Both the position numbers and the translations under genes were made by a program. Shown here piece by piece: positions 27,376 through 35,617 of a DNA stretch of 64,000 bases (positions are counted from its first letter, which is position 1; every line of letters starts with the position of its first letter). Source of the DNA: Acidobacteriota bacterium (GTDB lineage Bacteria > Acidobacteriota > Terriglobia > Terriglobales > Acidobacteriaceae); contig JACPYL010000010.1 of the NCBI GenBank assembly GCA_016196065.1, forward strand, positions 1,674,001 through 1,738,000, written 5' to 3'. A model generated the notes under the pieces. It was given only the letters and a program-made list of their open reading frames with translations, was not told the DNA's origin and made no database searches.

Positions 27376-27410
27376 AACTGTCATCCCTCGCTTCGCTCGG
27401 GATGACAGTT
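27376..27410. repeat. Perfect 12-bp hairpin between accB and accC
   Basis: AACTGTCATCCC (27376-27387) and GGGATGACAGTT (27399-27410) with an 11-base loop TCGCTTCGCTC. Hairpins with this GTCATCC...GGATGAC form occur widely as dispersed intergenic repeats. Lying 10 bases after the accB stop, it could attenuate transcription or protect the accB mRNA end. Confidence 0.7.
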
Positions 27411-27420
27411 TCCTATTACG

Positions 27421-27909
27421 TTATTTCGCCGGACGAATGCCAAACAGTTCCTGTCCGTATTCGATGGGTTGTCCGTTGGCAACGAGTTTCTTGACTACTT
27501 CTCCGGCAACATCACATTCGATTTCGTTCATCAATTTCATGGCTTCGACGATGCAGAGTACCTGGCCGACTTCCACACGATCTCCGATCTTGATGAAGGG
27601 CGGCGCACCCGGGGACGGCGCTTCGTAGAACGTGCCTACGATCGGCGAGCGAACGGGTTGAAGAACTTCTTCAGGAACAACTGGCGCGGCTGGTTCGGCC
27701 GCCACACCCGGCGACGCGACCGGCGAAGGCGATACCGAAAGCACGGGGGCTGGCGGCGCGGGATGGACCGCAAAATAGCGTGCGTCCGGCGGCGCCGGCT
27801 CGGCAGCCCGCTTGATCTTCACTTTGACATCGCCGCGTTCCAGTTCGAACTCGGCAATATCCTTCTCGATTAAGAACTCGATGAGTTCCTTCAGCTCTTT
27901 TTGATTCAT
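27421..27909 (-). CDS. accB: Biotin carboxyl carrier protein of acetyl-CoA carboxylase
   Basis: 162 residues: an N-terminal ~35-residue helix region, a proline/alanine-rich linker (about 36-85), and the biotinyl domain with [10 protein letters not shown], in which K125 is the biotinylated lysine. It carries biotin between AccC and the carboxyltransferase in the first step of fatty-acid synthesis. accC follows on the same strand and an M24 peptidase gene precedes it by 32 bases, an order also known from Firmicutes. Confidence 0.96.
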   Translation of the reverse strand: MNQKELKELIEFLIEKDIAEFELERGDVKVKIKRAAEPAPPDARYFAVHPAPPAPVLSVSPSPVASPGVAAEPAAPVVPEEVLQPVRSPIVGTFYEAPSPGAPPFIKIGDRVEVGQVLCIVEAMKLMNEIECDVAGEVVKKLVANGQPIEYGQELFGIRPAK

Positions 27910-27941
27910 CGTAAGTGGCGGGTTCCGTGCTTCAACTTCAG

Positions 27942-29030
27942 CTACTCAATGATTACCAGTTCTTTATCCGTCGGGCTCAGCACTTCGCAACCTTTGGAAG
28001 TGACAACCACGACGTCTTCGATTCGCACACCCCGTTTTCCGGGGATATACGCTCCGGGCTCGATCGTGATCACCATGCCCGGAACCAGAACCTGCGTCTG
28101 CCCCACTCCCAGGCGCGGCGCTTCGTGAATCTCTAATCCTAAACCATGTCCGGTGGAATGCGTGAAGTACTGGGCTAAGTGATGCTTGCGCAATACCTTA
28201 CGAGCTGCCTCATCCACCGACGCCGCAGTGACTCCGGCGCGAACCTGGGCAATCGCAGACTGCTGCGCCTCGAGCACTGCCTGGTACATGTCGCGCGAGG
28301 CCTTGTCTGGACGCCCCACGTGTACGGTGCGGGTCCGATCCGAACAATAACCCGCGAGTATAACACCGAAGTCGCAGACTACGAACCCGCGGCGGGGGAT
28401 CCGGGTTGACGAGGCTCGCCCATGGACTACAGCCGAGCGCTTGCCGGACGCGATGATCGTCGAGAACGACATGCCGTCCGCGCCGGCGCTACGCGCGTGG
28501 TGCTCCATGGCTGCGGCGACTTCGACTTCCTTGACGCCGGGTCGAATCTTCCGGCGTGCGATTTGGAAGAGACTGGCTCCCATCGTAATCGCCGACTTGA
28601 TCAGACGAACTTCGTCTTTGTCCTTCACCTGCCGTGCCTGCTCAACCAGGGGAGGCGCGGAAACGAGTTTCCACTTCCCTTTCAGGGCGACGCGCAGTAG
28701 ATCACGTTGCGCGAGGGTGACCGATTGCGATTCCAGTCCGACTCGATGCTCAGTCTTGATGCGGGATGTGGTCAAGGACTCGGCAGCCGCCAGCGCGGAA
28801 GATTTCTTTCCGATGACGATCCGGGCGTCGGAAACTTCCTCGCGGGCCTGTGTGAGGTAGCGTCCGTCGGTGAAGAAGATAACGTCCCGCTCGCCGACCA
28901 GAAGCACTCCTGCGCTGCCGGTGAAGCCGCAGAGATAGCGCAAGTTGGGGAGATGCGTTACCAGCAGGAAATCAAGCTTGTGGTCAGCAAGCGCGGCCTG
29001 AAGGCGCCGCAGGCGGCCAGGGTGGTCCAT
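27942..29030 (-). CDS. M24-family Xaa-Pro peptidase
   Basis: A 362-residue pita-bread metallopeptidase. The N-terminal creatinase-like domain spans about 1-135. The dimetal ligands are seen as D220 (CDFG), D231 (YCSDRTRT), H295 (HSTGHGLG), E324 (TIEPGAY) and E338 (RIEDVV). It removes N-terminal residues before proline or splits Xaa-Pro dipeptides in the cytosol. A TACACT box ends six bases before the ATG, with no Shine-Dalgarno. It heads the accB-accC run. Confidence 0.9.
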   Translation of the reverse strand: MDHPGRLRRLQAALADHKLDFLLVTHLPNLRYLCGFTGSAGVLLVGERDVIFFTDGRYLTQAREEVSDARIVIGKKSSALAAAESLTTSRIKTEHRVGLESQSVTLAQRDLLRVALKGKWKLVSAPPLVEQARQVKDKDEVRLIKSAITMGASLFQIARRKIRPGVKEVEVAAAMEHHARSAGADGMSFSTIIASGKRSAVVHGRASSTRIPRRGFVVCDFGVILAGYCSDRTRTVHVGRPDKASRDMYQAVLEAQQSAIAQVRAGVTAASVDEAARKVLRKHHLAQYFTHSTGHGLGLEIHEAPRLGVGQTQVLVPGMVITIEPGAYIPGKRGVRIEDVVVVTSKGCEVLSPTDKELVIIE

Positions 29031-29036
29031 GGAGGG

Positions 29037-29042
29037 AGTGTA
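29037..29042 (-). promoter_or_regulatory. -10 box placed for a leaderless M24 peptidase transcript
   Basis: TACACT on the reverse strand, six bases before the ATG at 29030. No ribosome binding site fits between. Confidence 0.45.
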
Positions 29043-29050
29043 GCAAACGG

Positions 29051-29238
29051 CAGTTCTCAGTTCCCGGTTCTCAGTTCTCAGTAAAGCCAGGCGCCGCTGG
29101 CCAGCCTACGGAAAGTTCATTGGCAGATATTAAGAGTGACGGGCGACTACGCTCCATGCCTTCAGTGTTCGGATGTGAAGAATTGAAGCACTCGTTACTG
29201 AGAACCGGGAACTGAGAACTGAGAACTGAGAACTGGTA
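29051..29238. repeat. Heptamer-unit inverted repeat, the clearest example
   Basis: Left arm 29051-29085: five units of CAGTTCT type. Right arm 29197-29238: six units of ACTGAGA type. Left 29051-29075 is a perfect 25-base reverse complement of 29197-29221, including the odd variant pair TTCCCGG. The right arm carries extra units. The ~110-base loop holds a GCCAGGC...GCTGGCC sub-hairpin and no gene. It lies between pilQ's terminator and the M24 peptidase gene. Confidence 0.9.
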
Positions 29239-29245
29239 AAACAAA

Positions 29246-29286
29246 ACCGCCGGATGCTCGACAGGTTCTTCGAGCGATCCGGCGGC
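29246..29286 (-). terminator. Rho-independent terminator of the pil operon
   Basis: A strong stem CCGCCGGAT-GCTCGA paired with TCGAGC-G-ATCCGGCGG (29247-29285), followed in the reverse-strand direction by TTTTGTTTTA. It lies 21 bases after the pilQ stop. Confidence 0.8.
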
Positions 29287-29306
29287 GATGTCTTTTTCAA
29301 GTTCGG

Positions 29307-31415
29307 TTATGTCTGAATGATGCGTGGCGTGATGAAGAAAATCAGCTCCTGGTTGGAAGTCGATACCGTGCGCCGTTTGAACAGGTTGCCAAGGTACGGG
29401 ATATCCCCGAGCAGTGGAACCTGCGAAACATTCAGAGAGTTTGAGGTCTGGATCACGCCGCCGATCACGACGGTTCCGCCGTCGGTGACCAGGACCTGCG
29501 TGGTCGCTTGTTGAGTAATCAAAGTTGGGTTGCCCTGAATCGTACGGCCGAAGTCAGGAGTGGTGTTTTCCACGTCCACGTTCAGGAAGATCGTGCCTTC
29601 CGAAGTGATCTGCGGAGTCACCGTCAAGCGCAGGAAAGCGTCCACGTACGAAACGGTTGGCGGACCACCTAACTGAGCCAGGGTTACGATCGGGATTCTG
29701 ACGCCCTGTTTCACGATCGCTTGAATGTTGTTCTGCGTAACTACTCGCGGACGGGAAAGAATCTTTAGTAGCCCGCGCGACTCCGCCAGAGTGAGCAGGA
29801 AGTCGATACGCATGTTGTTGGTTGCGTTCAGGAACTGGAAGCCGCTGGTCGGCTGAGTTACGCCGAGGTTCGAGAACAGCGGAATGGTCGTGCCGGTGGT
29901 GCCGCCGCCGCTGACGATGTAGAGCGGATTCGGAACAAAGCCGCTACCCACGGTCGATGACGTGCTGCCTACACCCTGCACACCGCCGATCGCGGTCGGA
30001 CCATTGCCCCAGCCAAATCCAAGCTGGGTGCCGATGTCGCGAGCGAAGCTGCGGGTAGCAGCTACGACGCGAGCTTCAATTTCAACTTCTTGCGTCTTGC
30101 GATCCATCTGCTGGATCAAGCGGTCAAGCTGCGGCAGAACCGCAGGAATGTCCGAGATGATCAAAGCATTGGTGCGATCGTCGGAGACGATGTCGCCGCG
30201 CTGGCTCAGGAACTTCTTGAGCGTGGGCACGACGTCTTTGGAGTGCGAGTAGCTCAGGAAACGGGTGATCGTAACTTTGTCCACAGCCAGTGCTTCGGCT
30301 TCGATCTGTCCGCGGCGATTCTCGGCTTCCTTCTTCAAGGTGTCGACGGTCGCGATACGGAGAACGTTGCCTTCGAGCTGTCGGGAAAGATCGTTGTTCT
30401 TGAGCACGATGTCCAGTGCCTGATCCCACGGCACGTCGTCGAGCACGATGGTCAGGTTGCCGTGAACCTGCGGATCCAGGACCACGTTCAGTCCGCTGAT
30501 TTCATGGATAAGGCGGAAGAAATCTTTCAGGTCGACGTCTTTCAAGTTCACCGAGATCGGCTCGCCGGTGTACTTGGGGCCACTGTTGGCCTGGGTTTGC
30601 GAGAGCTGCGTCTTCTGCTCGGCAGCCAGGTTGATGGCAGGCGTGATCGTGCCGCCGTCTTTACCAGCGTCCTGCATGGTGGCGTGAGTGTTCACCGCAA
30701 CCAATTCGGTGGCCGTCTTGTCGGCGAAGCGGGCAGCAGCGTCCTGCGCTTTGGCAGCAGGCTCTACGGCGGCCTTGTCGTCCTTCGCGGAGTAGGTTGG
30801 CTCGACGAAAGCAAAGTCAGACGGTTTCGTGGAAGGCGCCGCTGCGGTAGGCGCGGGGGCCACTGCAGTCGTCGTCACCGGAGCCGAAGCGAGCAAGAGC
30901 TTCGGAGCAGAAGTCACCGCGGCGGTCTGTTCGACAACCGGGGCGGCGGGCTGCTTGGCAACCGTCTTCGGAGCCGGTGTCTTGGCGGCCGACTTGGCGA
31001 CGTTTGCGCCCTGAATCTTTAATGAGAAATGTCCGTCCTGTCCGGCAACCAGCTCGGACTGGCGGGCAGCGTCGAGGTCGACCACCACACGCGTGGTGGG
31101 CGGAACCTGGCCGCTCATTCCGATGCGCACCGACTTCACACCATTGTTGCCAACGGCGATCTGGTGCTGTCCGGTGGCCATGACGGTGTTGGGAAGGTCC
31201 ACAACGATACGCGCCGGGGAGTCGAGCGTCGTCACCTTAGGCGCGAGCACGCCCTTGGCCGTGAATTCGACACTCAGGCCGTCCTGGCTGTGCGCCACCT
31301 CGAGCCGTTGCAGAGAAGAGGCGGCAGCCCCCCCTTTGCCCGGCATGTCAGCCGCGGCCGCAATCAGCACGAACGCCAGCAGCGGAAGAATGAGACCCAG
31401 CAGTTGCTTTCGCAT
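29307..31415 (-). CDS. pilQ: Type IV pilus secretin PilQ
   Basis: A 702-residue outer-membrane secretin. It has a signal peptide, an AMIN domain at about 35-140 (LEVAHSQDGLSVEFTAKG), an alanine/proline-rich linker, an STN/N0 region (about 280-350, ISVNLKDVDLKDFFRLIHEISGLNVV), N1 repeats, and the secretin pore domain at about 470-700 (SRPRVVTQNN, VPLLGDIPYLGNLFK). ATG 31415 is chosen because GGGGAG sits at the right distance. It is the last gene of the pil operon and forms the channel for the pilus fibre. Confidence 0.93.
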   Translation of the reverse strand: MRKQLLGLILPLLAFVLIAAAADMPGKGGAAASSLQRLEVAHSQDGLSVEFTAKGVLAPKVTTLDSPARIVVDLPNTVMATGQHQIAVGNNGVKSVRIGMSGQVPPTTRVVVDLDAARQSELVAGQDGHFSLKIQGANVAKSAAKTPAPKTVAKQPAAPVVEQTAAVTSAPKLLLASAPVTTTAVAPAPTAAAPSTKPSDFAFVEPTYSAKDDKAAVEPAAKAQDAAARFADKTATELVAVNTHATMQDAGKDGGTITPAINLAAEQKTQLSQTQANSGPKYTGEPISVNLKDVDLKDFFRLIHEISGLNVVLDPQVHGNLTIVLDDVPWDQALDIVLKNNDLSRQLEGNVLRIATVDTLKKEAENRRGQIEAEALAVDKVTITRFLSYSHSKDVVPTLKKFLSQRGDIVSDDRTNALIISDIPAVLPQLDRLIQQMDRKTQEVEIEARVVAATRSFARDIGTQLGFGWGNGPTAIGGVQGVGSTSSTVGSGFVPNPLYIVSGGGTTGTTIPLFSNLGVTQPTSGFQFLNATNNMRIDFLLTLAESRGLLKILSRPRVVTQNNIQAIVKQGVRIPIVTLAQLGGPPTVSYVDAFLRLTVTPQITSEGTIFLNVDVENTTPDFGRTIQGNPTLITQQATTQVLVTDGGTVVIGGVIQTSNSLNVSQVPLLGDIPYLGNLFKRRTVSTSNQELIFFITPRIIQT

Positions 31416-31476
31416 TTCGTATCTCCCCATCGGAGGCTCTTTCGCCCCTATATTTCTTCGAACAACGAACCCTGGC

Positions 31477-32445
31477 CTATACAGCCGGAGTCGTAATCTT
31501 TTTCGTCACTTCACGTGTAAAACTCTTGCCCAACCGGTCCTGCACTGTTTCCTTGAAAATGATGGAATCGCCTGTGATCTTGACGACGTAGCCGTCAAAC
31601 ACGGGGTCGTTCTCGCGCAGGAAGTACGCCTTGTTCAAATTGTTCGTGACCACGGCGATGAAGCCGCCATCGGAATGAACGACGCCGCGCAGGTTGATCG
31701 CGCCAATTTCCAGGCACTTTTTCCCCGTGCTGCATCCCGATCCGCCCGCATGGCTGACCACCGGGCTGATAAACGGATCACGCTTTCCCGACATGGCCCA
31801 CTTCTTGTCCTGCTCGTCCTTTACGGGATCGTCGCTGGTTGATTCCGACGACGAACTCGCGCTGGCCGTATCGCTGCTCGCAGGGGCTGCAACTGGAGCG
31901 GCCGCTTTCGGCGCTGCAGCTACTGCCTTCTTTTCTTTCTTTTCTTTCTGCGCACCAGCGGGCTTGATTTCCTTTGCAACCTTAAGTTGCTTTACACCGA
32001 GTTTCGGCGCGGCTGCCGCGGGGGCCTTTTTCTGTGCAAAGGGTTCCGCTGCCTTCGGGCTGCTCGACGCAGCTTTCGCTACGCTTGGCGTGGAAGAAGG
32101 GCCGCTCGCCTTCGGTGCACTAGCTTTGGGCGCGCTTGCCTTGGCAGAAACGACTGCTGGCTTCGGCGTCGATGCAGTCGCTTTCGCCGGAACGATCGCG
32201 GCCTTGGGCGGAGCTGCAGTCGTCTTGACTGCGGCTGTGCTCGCTTTGGCCGGAGCCGAGGCTGGCTTCACGGCCGCTTGTTTGGCCGGAGCCGGCTTCA
32301 CGCCGAGAGCGTCGTTGGATGCGGCGGTGCTCTTCTGCTGCACCGAATTCATCATGGCGCGCGTGTTCTCGATGATCTGGGGATTTTGCGCCCAGGCCAT
32401 GCCTGCAGCCAGTGTGCAAACGAGAATGCTGGTCGTCCGCTTCAT
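31477..32445 (-). CDS. pilP: PilP-like pilus assembly protein with long Ala/Lys/Pro linker
   Basis: 322 residues: a signal peptide (MKRTTSILVCTLAAGMAWA), a very long low-complexity Ala/Lys/Pro/Ser region (about 50-225), and a C-terminal globular domain (about 235-322: GKRDPFISPVV, INLRGVVHSDGGFIAVV, YFLRENDPVFDGYVVKI) that matches the PilP beta domain which contacts PilQ. The start is set at 32445, after the pilO stop; the open frame upstream overlaps pilO. The linker is far longer than in Proteobacterial PilP lipoproteins and no lipobox is present. Confidence 0.82.
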   Translation of the reverse strand: MKRTTSILVCTLAAGMAWAQNPQIIENTRAMMNSVQQKSTAASNDALGVKPAPAKQAAVKPASAPAKASTAAVKTTAAPPKAAIVPAKATASTPKPAVVSAKASAPKASAPKASGPSSTPSVAKAASSSPKAAEPFAQKKAPAAAAPKLGVKQLKVAKEIKPAGAQKEKKEKKAVAAAPKAAAPVAAPASSDTASASSSSESTSDDPVKDEQDKKWAMSGKRDPFISPVVSHAGGSGCSTGKKCLEIGAINLRGVVHSDGGFIAVVTNNLNKAYFLRENDPVFDGYVVKITGDSIIFKETVQDRLGKSFTREVTKKITTPAV

Positions 32446-32455
32446 CGATTCCCCC

Positions 32456-33094
32456 TTATTTCTTTGCCGGTTGTCCCGGCTTGGCCGCCGCTGCTGATGC
32501 CGACGGGTCCAGATCATGGCTGAAATATGTGGTCGTTAAGCACGTGGCCACGACACTCTCGTTGGCCGCGTACTGATATGTGTGCTTCGCTTTCGCATCC
32601 GAAGGCTTGCGGGTCGAGGCCACGAGCAGGCCGTTGACGTTCACAATGCGCTCCAGTTTGCTGACGCGATCGAAGAATCCGAGCATCGAGTAGTACGGAC
32701 CATCGAGCTCCACTTCGAACGGCACTTCCGAATAGAAGTCACGCGCGCTGACCGGACGGGCCGTATAGCGCCGGATTTCCACGCCGGCCTTGCGGGCTTC
32801 CCCGCTGACCATGCGCATGAAGTTATCCACTTCCTTCTCGTCGGGCACGATGCGGCGTTCAATCTCCAGCTGCTGTTTCAAGCTGTTGAGTTGCCGTTCG
32901 ATGTCCGCCAACTTGGGCCGATAGGCTTCCAGATCCGCGTTCTCACGCATCTTGGCCTGCAGCTTGGTTTGCGCCGCCGCGTTTTCGTCGCGTTCGGACT
33001 TGAAGATGGTGTAGTAGAGCCCCCCGCTGACGAGAGCTGCCGCCAGCACCAGAACGCCCCAGAGCTTCACACCTGTCAATTCGCCAAAATTCAT
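32456..33094 (-). CDS. pilO: Type IV pilus inner-membrane alignment protein PilO
   Basis: 212 residues with one membrane segment (about 11-30), a coiled coil (about 35-80), and a ferredoxin-like periplasmic domain containing GPYYSMLGFFDRVSKLERIVNVNGL, a PilO signature. It forms the periplasmic collar with PilN and PilP. The gene is 11 bases after pilN and 10 bases before pilP. Confidence 0.9.
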   Translation of the reverse strand: MNFGELTGVKLWGVLVLAAALVSGGLYYTIFKSERDENAAAQTKLQAKMRENADLEAYRPKLADIERQLNSLKQQLEIERRIVPDEKEVDNFMRMVSGEARKAGVEIRRYTARPVSARDFYSEVPFEVELDGPYYSMLGFFDRVSKLERIVNVNGLLVASTRKPSDAKAKHTYQYAANESVVATCLTTTYFSHDLDPSASAAAAKPGQPAKK

Positions 33095-33105
33095 AGCGTC
33101 CGCCT

Positions 33106-33699
33106 TTACGACTTCGACTTTTCGCAGGTCAGCGTGAATTGAAAAGCCTGCATATCTTTCACTTGTTCGTCCTGAATGCTTTCCTTGATCTCGATGTTCT
33201 TGAAGTACCCGGTCTTCTGCAGATTCGAGATCAGGTTGGCGACGGCGTCATTGCTCAATGCCATGCCGTCAATCGAGACGTTGGTGCCCTGGTCCTGCAG
33301 GCTGTTCAGCCAGACCGCTTCGGTTCCGTTCACGGTCTCGCCGATCATGGCCATCAGGTTGACGGGGCCGCTCTGGTTGGAGCGCAGGTTGTCGATGACA
33401 TCGACCCGCCGCTTGTAGGCGTCTGCTTGTTTCTGACGCTCCAGATAGCGCGCTTTGATCTCGGCCAGTTCGTGGTTCTTCTGTTCGGCCAGACGCATCT
33501 GCGCGGCGATGGATTTCTTTTCGCGGTCGAGGTGGTACCAGTACGCACCATTGCCGACCGCACAAATGATCAACACGGCCGCCACTTTCATCAGCGGAGA
33601 GCCGCCGCCACCCATATCCCCCATGGATGGCATGTTGACCGCGGAACCCTTCTTGCCGCTCTTCGGTTTCGGAGCACCCAGCAGATTGATTCGGATCAT
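33106..33699 (-). CDS. pilN: Type IV pilus inner-membrane protein PilN
   Basis: 197 residues starting MIRINLLG, the short cytosolic tail that binds PilM. A membrane segment follows at about 36-54, then a coiled coil (about 58-100) and a periplasmic domain. The start overlaps the pilM stop by ATGA, which fits the tight PilM-PilN partnership. Confidence 0.92.
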   Translation of the reverse strand: MIRINLLGAPKPKSGKKGSAVNMPSMGDMGGGGSPLMKVAAVLIICAVGNGAYWYHLDREKKSIAAQMRLAEQKNHELAEIKARYLERQKQADAYKRRVDVIDNLRSNQSGPVNLMAMIGETVNGTEAVWLNSLQDQGTNVSIDGMALSNDAVANLISNLQKTGYFKNIEIKESIQDEQVKDMQAFQFTLTCEKSKS

Positions 33700-34751
33700 A
33701 GCTTTTCAAAACTCCTCAGGGCCAAACCTACGGCCACTGCCAACTGTCCGGCATTCTGTTCCACCAGTTCTGCTCCGTGACCATCCACGGGGGCGAGAAC
33801 TTTCTGAAACGGATTGAACAGCTCCACCGGCATGGAGAATTCCTGGCGCAACGCTTCCACCAGGCCCGGTACCTTGGCCGATCCTCCGGCCAGGTAAATC
33901 TTTTCGATGTGCTCGCCCGCCGCGCTCGCACGGAAGAAGTCAAACGTCTTCTGAATTTCGAGGACGATGATTTCCGTCACCTGCTGCAGGATTGGCGTCT
34001 TCGCATCGTCGTGCACGGTTCCAACCTTGTGTCCCAGTTTCAAAGACTCGGCATCGTCGAAGCTCAGATCCAATTCTTTCTGGAGCGAGTCCGTGTACTG
34101 ATGTCCGCCGACTGAAACGTCGCGCGGGAACAACGGAGTCGTGCCCTTGACGATGTTGATATTCATGACACTCGCGCCCAGGTTCAGCAGGGCGACGACT
34201 TGCGTCGGCGCGGGCTCGTAGTTGTACTCGTAGCAGTTCTGCAATGCGAGCGCGTCGATGTCCACAATAGCGGGTGTTTTGCCGGCCATCGAGAGTACGT
34301 TGGTGTAGTTAAGAATCTTGTCCTTCTTGACGGCGACGAGGAGCACATCCATCTGCGGGCTGGTCGCGTCGTCGGAGAGGATCTGATAATCGAGATTGAC
34401 GTCGGCGAGATCGAAAGGAATGTGCTGCGCAGCTTCCTTCTGAATCGTGTCCGCCAATTCCTGATCGCTCATCGAAGGCAGCGAGATCTTCTTCACGATC
34501 ACGGAGTGGCCGCTGACCGCTGTCGCTACGGCGCGGGCTTTGATTTCAGTGTCGGTGAACAATTTGGAAATCGCGCTCGAGACCGTACCCGAGTCCACGA
34601 TCATGGAGTCCACAACGATATCGGGAGCGATCGGCTCCAAGCCCAGGTGCGCGACTTCGATACCTGCGCGCGTCCTCCGGAGCTCGACCGCCTTGATGCT
34701 CGACGAACCCACATCCAGGCCAACAATCGTCTTCGATCCGAATCCAAACAT
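33696..34751 (-). CDS. pilM: Type IV pilus actin-like ATPase PilM
   Basis: 351 residues of the FtsA/actin fold. GLDVGSSSIKAVEL at about 10-23 is the first phosphate loop, and YLAGGSAKVPGLVEALRQ near 288-305 is the adenosine motif. It sits in the cytosol and links PilN to the motor complex. It heads the pilMNOPQ order, with the HTH gene 43 bases downstream of its upstream end. Confidence 0.93.
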   Translation of the reverse strand: MFGFGSKTIVGLDVGSSSIKAVELRRTRAGIEVAHLGLEPIAPDIVVDSMIVDSGTVSSAISKLFTDTEIKARAVATAVSGHSVIVKKISLPSMSDQELADTIQKEAAQHIPFDLADVNLDYQILSDDATSPQMDVLLVAVKKDKILNYTNVLSMAGKTPAIVDIDALALQNCYEYNYEPAPTQVVALLNLGASVMNINIVKGTTPLFPRDVSVGGHQYTDSLQKELDLSFDDAESLKLGHKVGTVHDDAKTPILQQVTEIIVLEIQKTFDFFRASAAGEHIEKIYLAGGSAKVPGLVEALRQEFSMPVELFNPFQKVLAPVDGHGAELVEQNAGQLAVAVGLALRSFEKL

Positions 34752-34769
34752 GTGACCGCCTTTTGTAGC

Positions 34770-34786
34770 GCCGGCTTGTGGCCGGC
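34770..34786. repeat. Small palindrome between HTH gene and pilM
   Basis: GCCGGC (34770-34775) and GCCGGC (34781-34786) around a 5-base loop, in the 43-base gap between the HTH gene and pilM. It could be a weak intercistronic hairpin. Confidence 0.5.
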
Positions 34787-34794
34787 AAAGTTAA

Positions 34795-35034
34795 CTACTG
34801 CTGTCCAGCAGCTTTCATCGCTGCGCGTGGTTTCTTCTTGCTGCCACGCGTTTCCAACTCCATGGATTGTTCTTCCATCCACTGGTCGAGCTTCGATTTC
34901 TTGAAGCGCCACCGGTTGCCCAGTTTGAACGCAGGAATCTTTTGCTCGTTCACATACTTGTAGAGCGTGTCCGGACTGACTCCCAGGTACTGCGAAGCCT
35001 GGCGAATATTCATTACTTCCCGCGAGTCGGCCAT
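34795..35034 (-). CDS. Excisionase-type helix-turn-helix DNA-binding protein
   Basis: 79 residues. The MNIRQASQYLGVSPDTLYKY stretch followed by IPAFKLGNRWRFKKSKLDQWM is the MerR-like/excisionase HTH_17 domain. The C-terminal tail is basic (KKKPRAAMKAA). MADSREVM at 35034 is chosen; a further eight residues upstream are open. It directly precedes pilM on the same strand, so it may regulate pilus genes or simply be co-transcribed. Confidence 0.85.
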   Translation of the reverse strand: MADSREVMNIRQASQYLGVSPDTLYKYVNEQKIPAFKLGNRWRFKKSKLDQWMEEQSMELETRGSKKKPRAAMKAAGQQ

Positions 35035-35587
35035 AGTGTTTGTTTTTCCTCTCCGCACTTCTTTTGTCAGCCTCGCGTTGTTCCGCGGCGCTGACGAAAT
35101 TGGGAGAACCAGTTCCTCGAACTAATTGCGTTCGAGTGAGTTTTGGTGTGCTGAGCATATCTCAACCGGGAGAAGGGGCCTCTCAACGTGAATTACCCGG
35201 TTTTATTGGGTTTTATGGGGTTTTTCTGGAATTGCGAAAAAACGGAGTTGCGTTAGCAATCTACTGGTTGTGGTTGCCGAGCAGCATGTGCCTAGCGGTA
35301 GTATGGGGCCATCGTATACATGCCCGGTCACCGGTGTTGGAGTAACCAAGGTACTAGACACGGTACGGAAGTACTTGGACGGGCGCGCAAACCCTTAAGA
35401 ATCAATCTCAAATTCGGCGGTCGCTTTGTGACTACCAGGGTAATTTCAGGCTTGCACACCGCGATTTGAGGTGATTTAGCGAATCGGAACGGATCGAATT
35501 TGTGCCCGGTGAACGACTCCGCGGCGACCCTTTATAATAGAAAGATTCACTACAGCTCCGGGACCAGCCTGTGAGGGTGCTCGCCCT
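35035..35587. other. Gene-free divergent region between the pil operon and uvrA
   Basis: 553 bases without a convincing gene. It must hold the promoters of both the pil operon (reverse) and uvrA (forward). It contains an imperfect run of ~10-base GGGTTTTATT-like units at about 35198-35228 and a good -10 box for uvrA at 35533. A 101-residue open frame at 35040-35345 has no family features and is probably chance. Confidence 0.65.
35533..35538 (+). promoter_or_regulatory. Putative -10 box for uvrA
   Basis: Perfect TATAAT; a weak -35 (GTGAAC) lies 18 bases upstream. About 80 bases separate it from the chosen uvrA start. No LexA-type operator was recognised around it. Confidence 0.5.
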
Positions 35588-35617
35588 TTGCAGATGGAGG
35601 GAGCTTCCCAGGGGAAG

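Noticed and set aside
30090-31022. 310-residue open frame opposite pilQ
   Set aside because: It is the antisense shadow of the high-GC pilQ gene, has no start signal or family features, and is rich in Arg/Gly/Val as such shadows are.
35040-35345. 101-residue forward frame between the pil operon and uvrA
   Set aside because: No ribosome binding site, no domain, odd composition; taken as chance in a promoter region.
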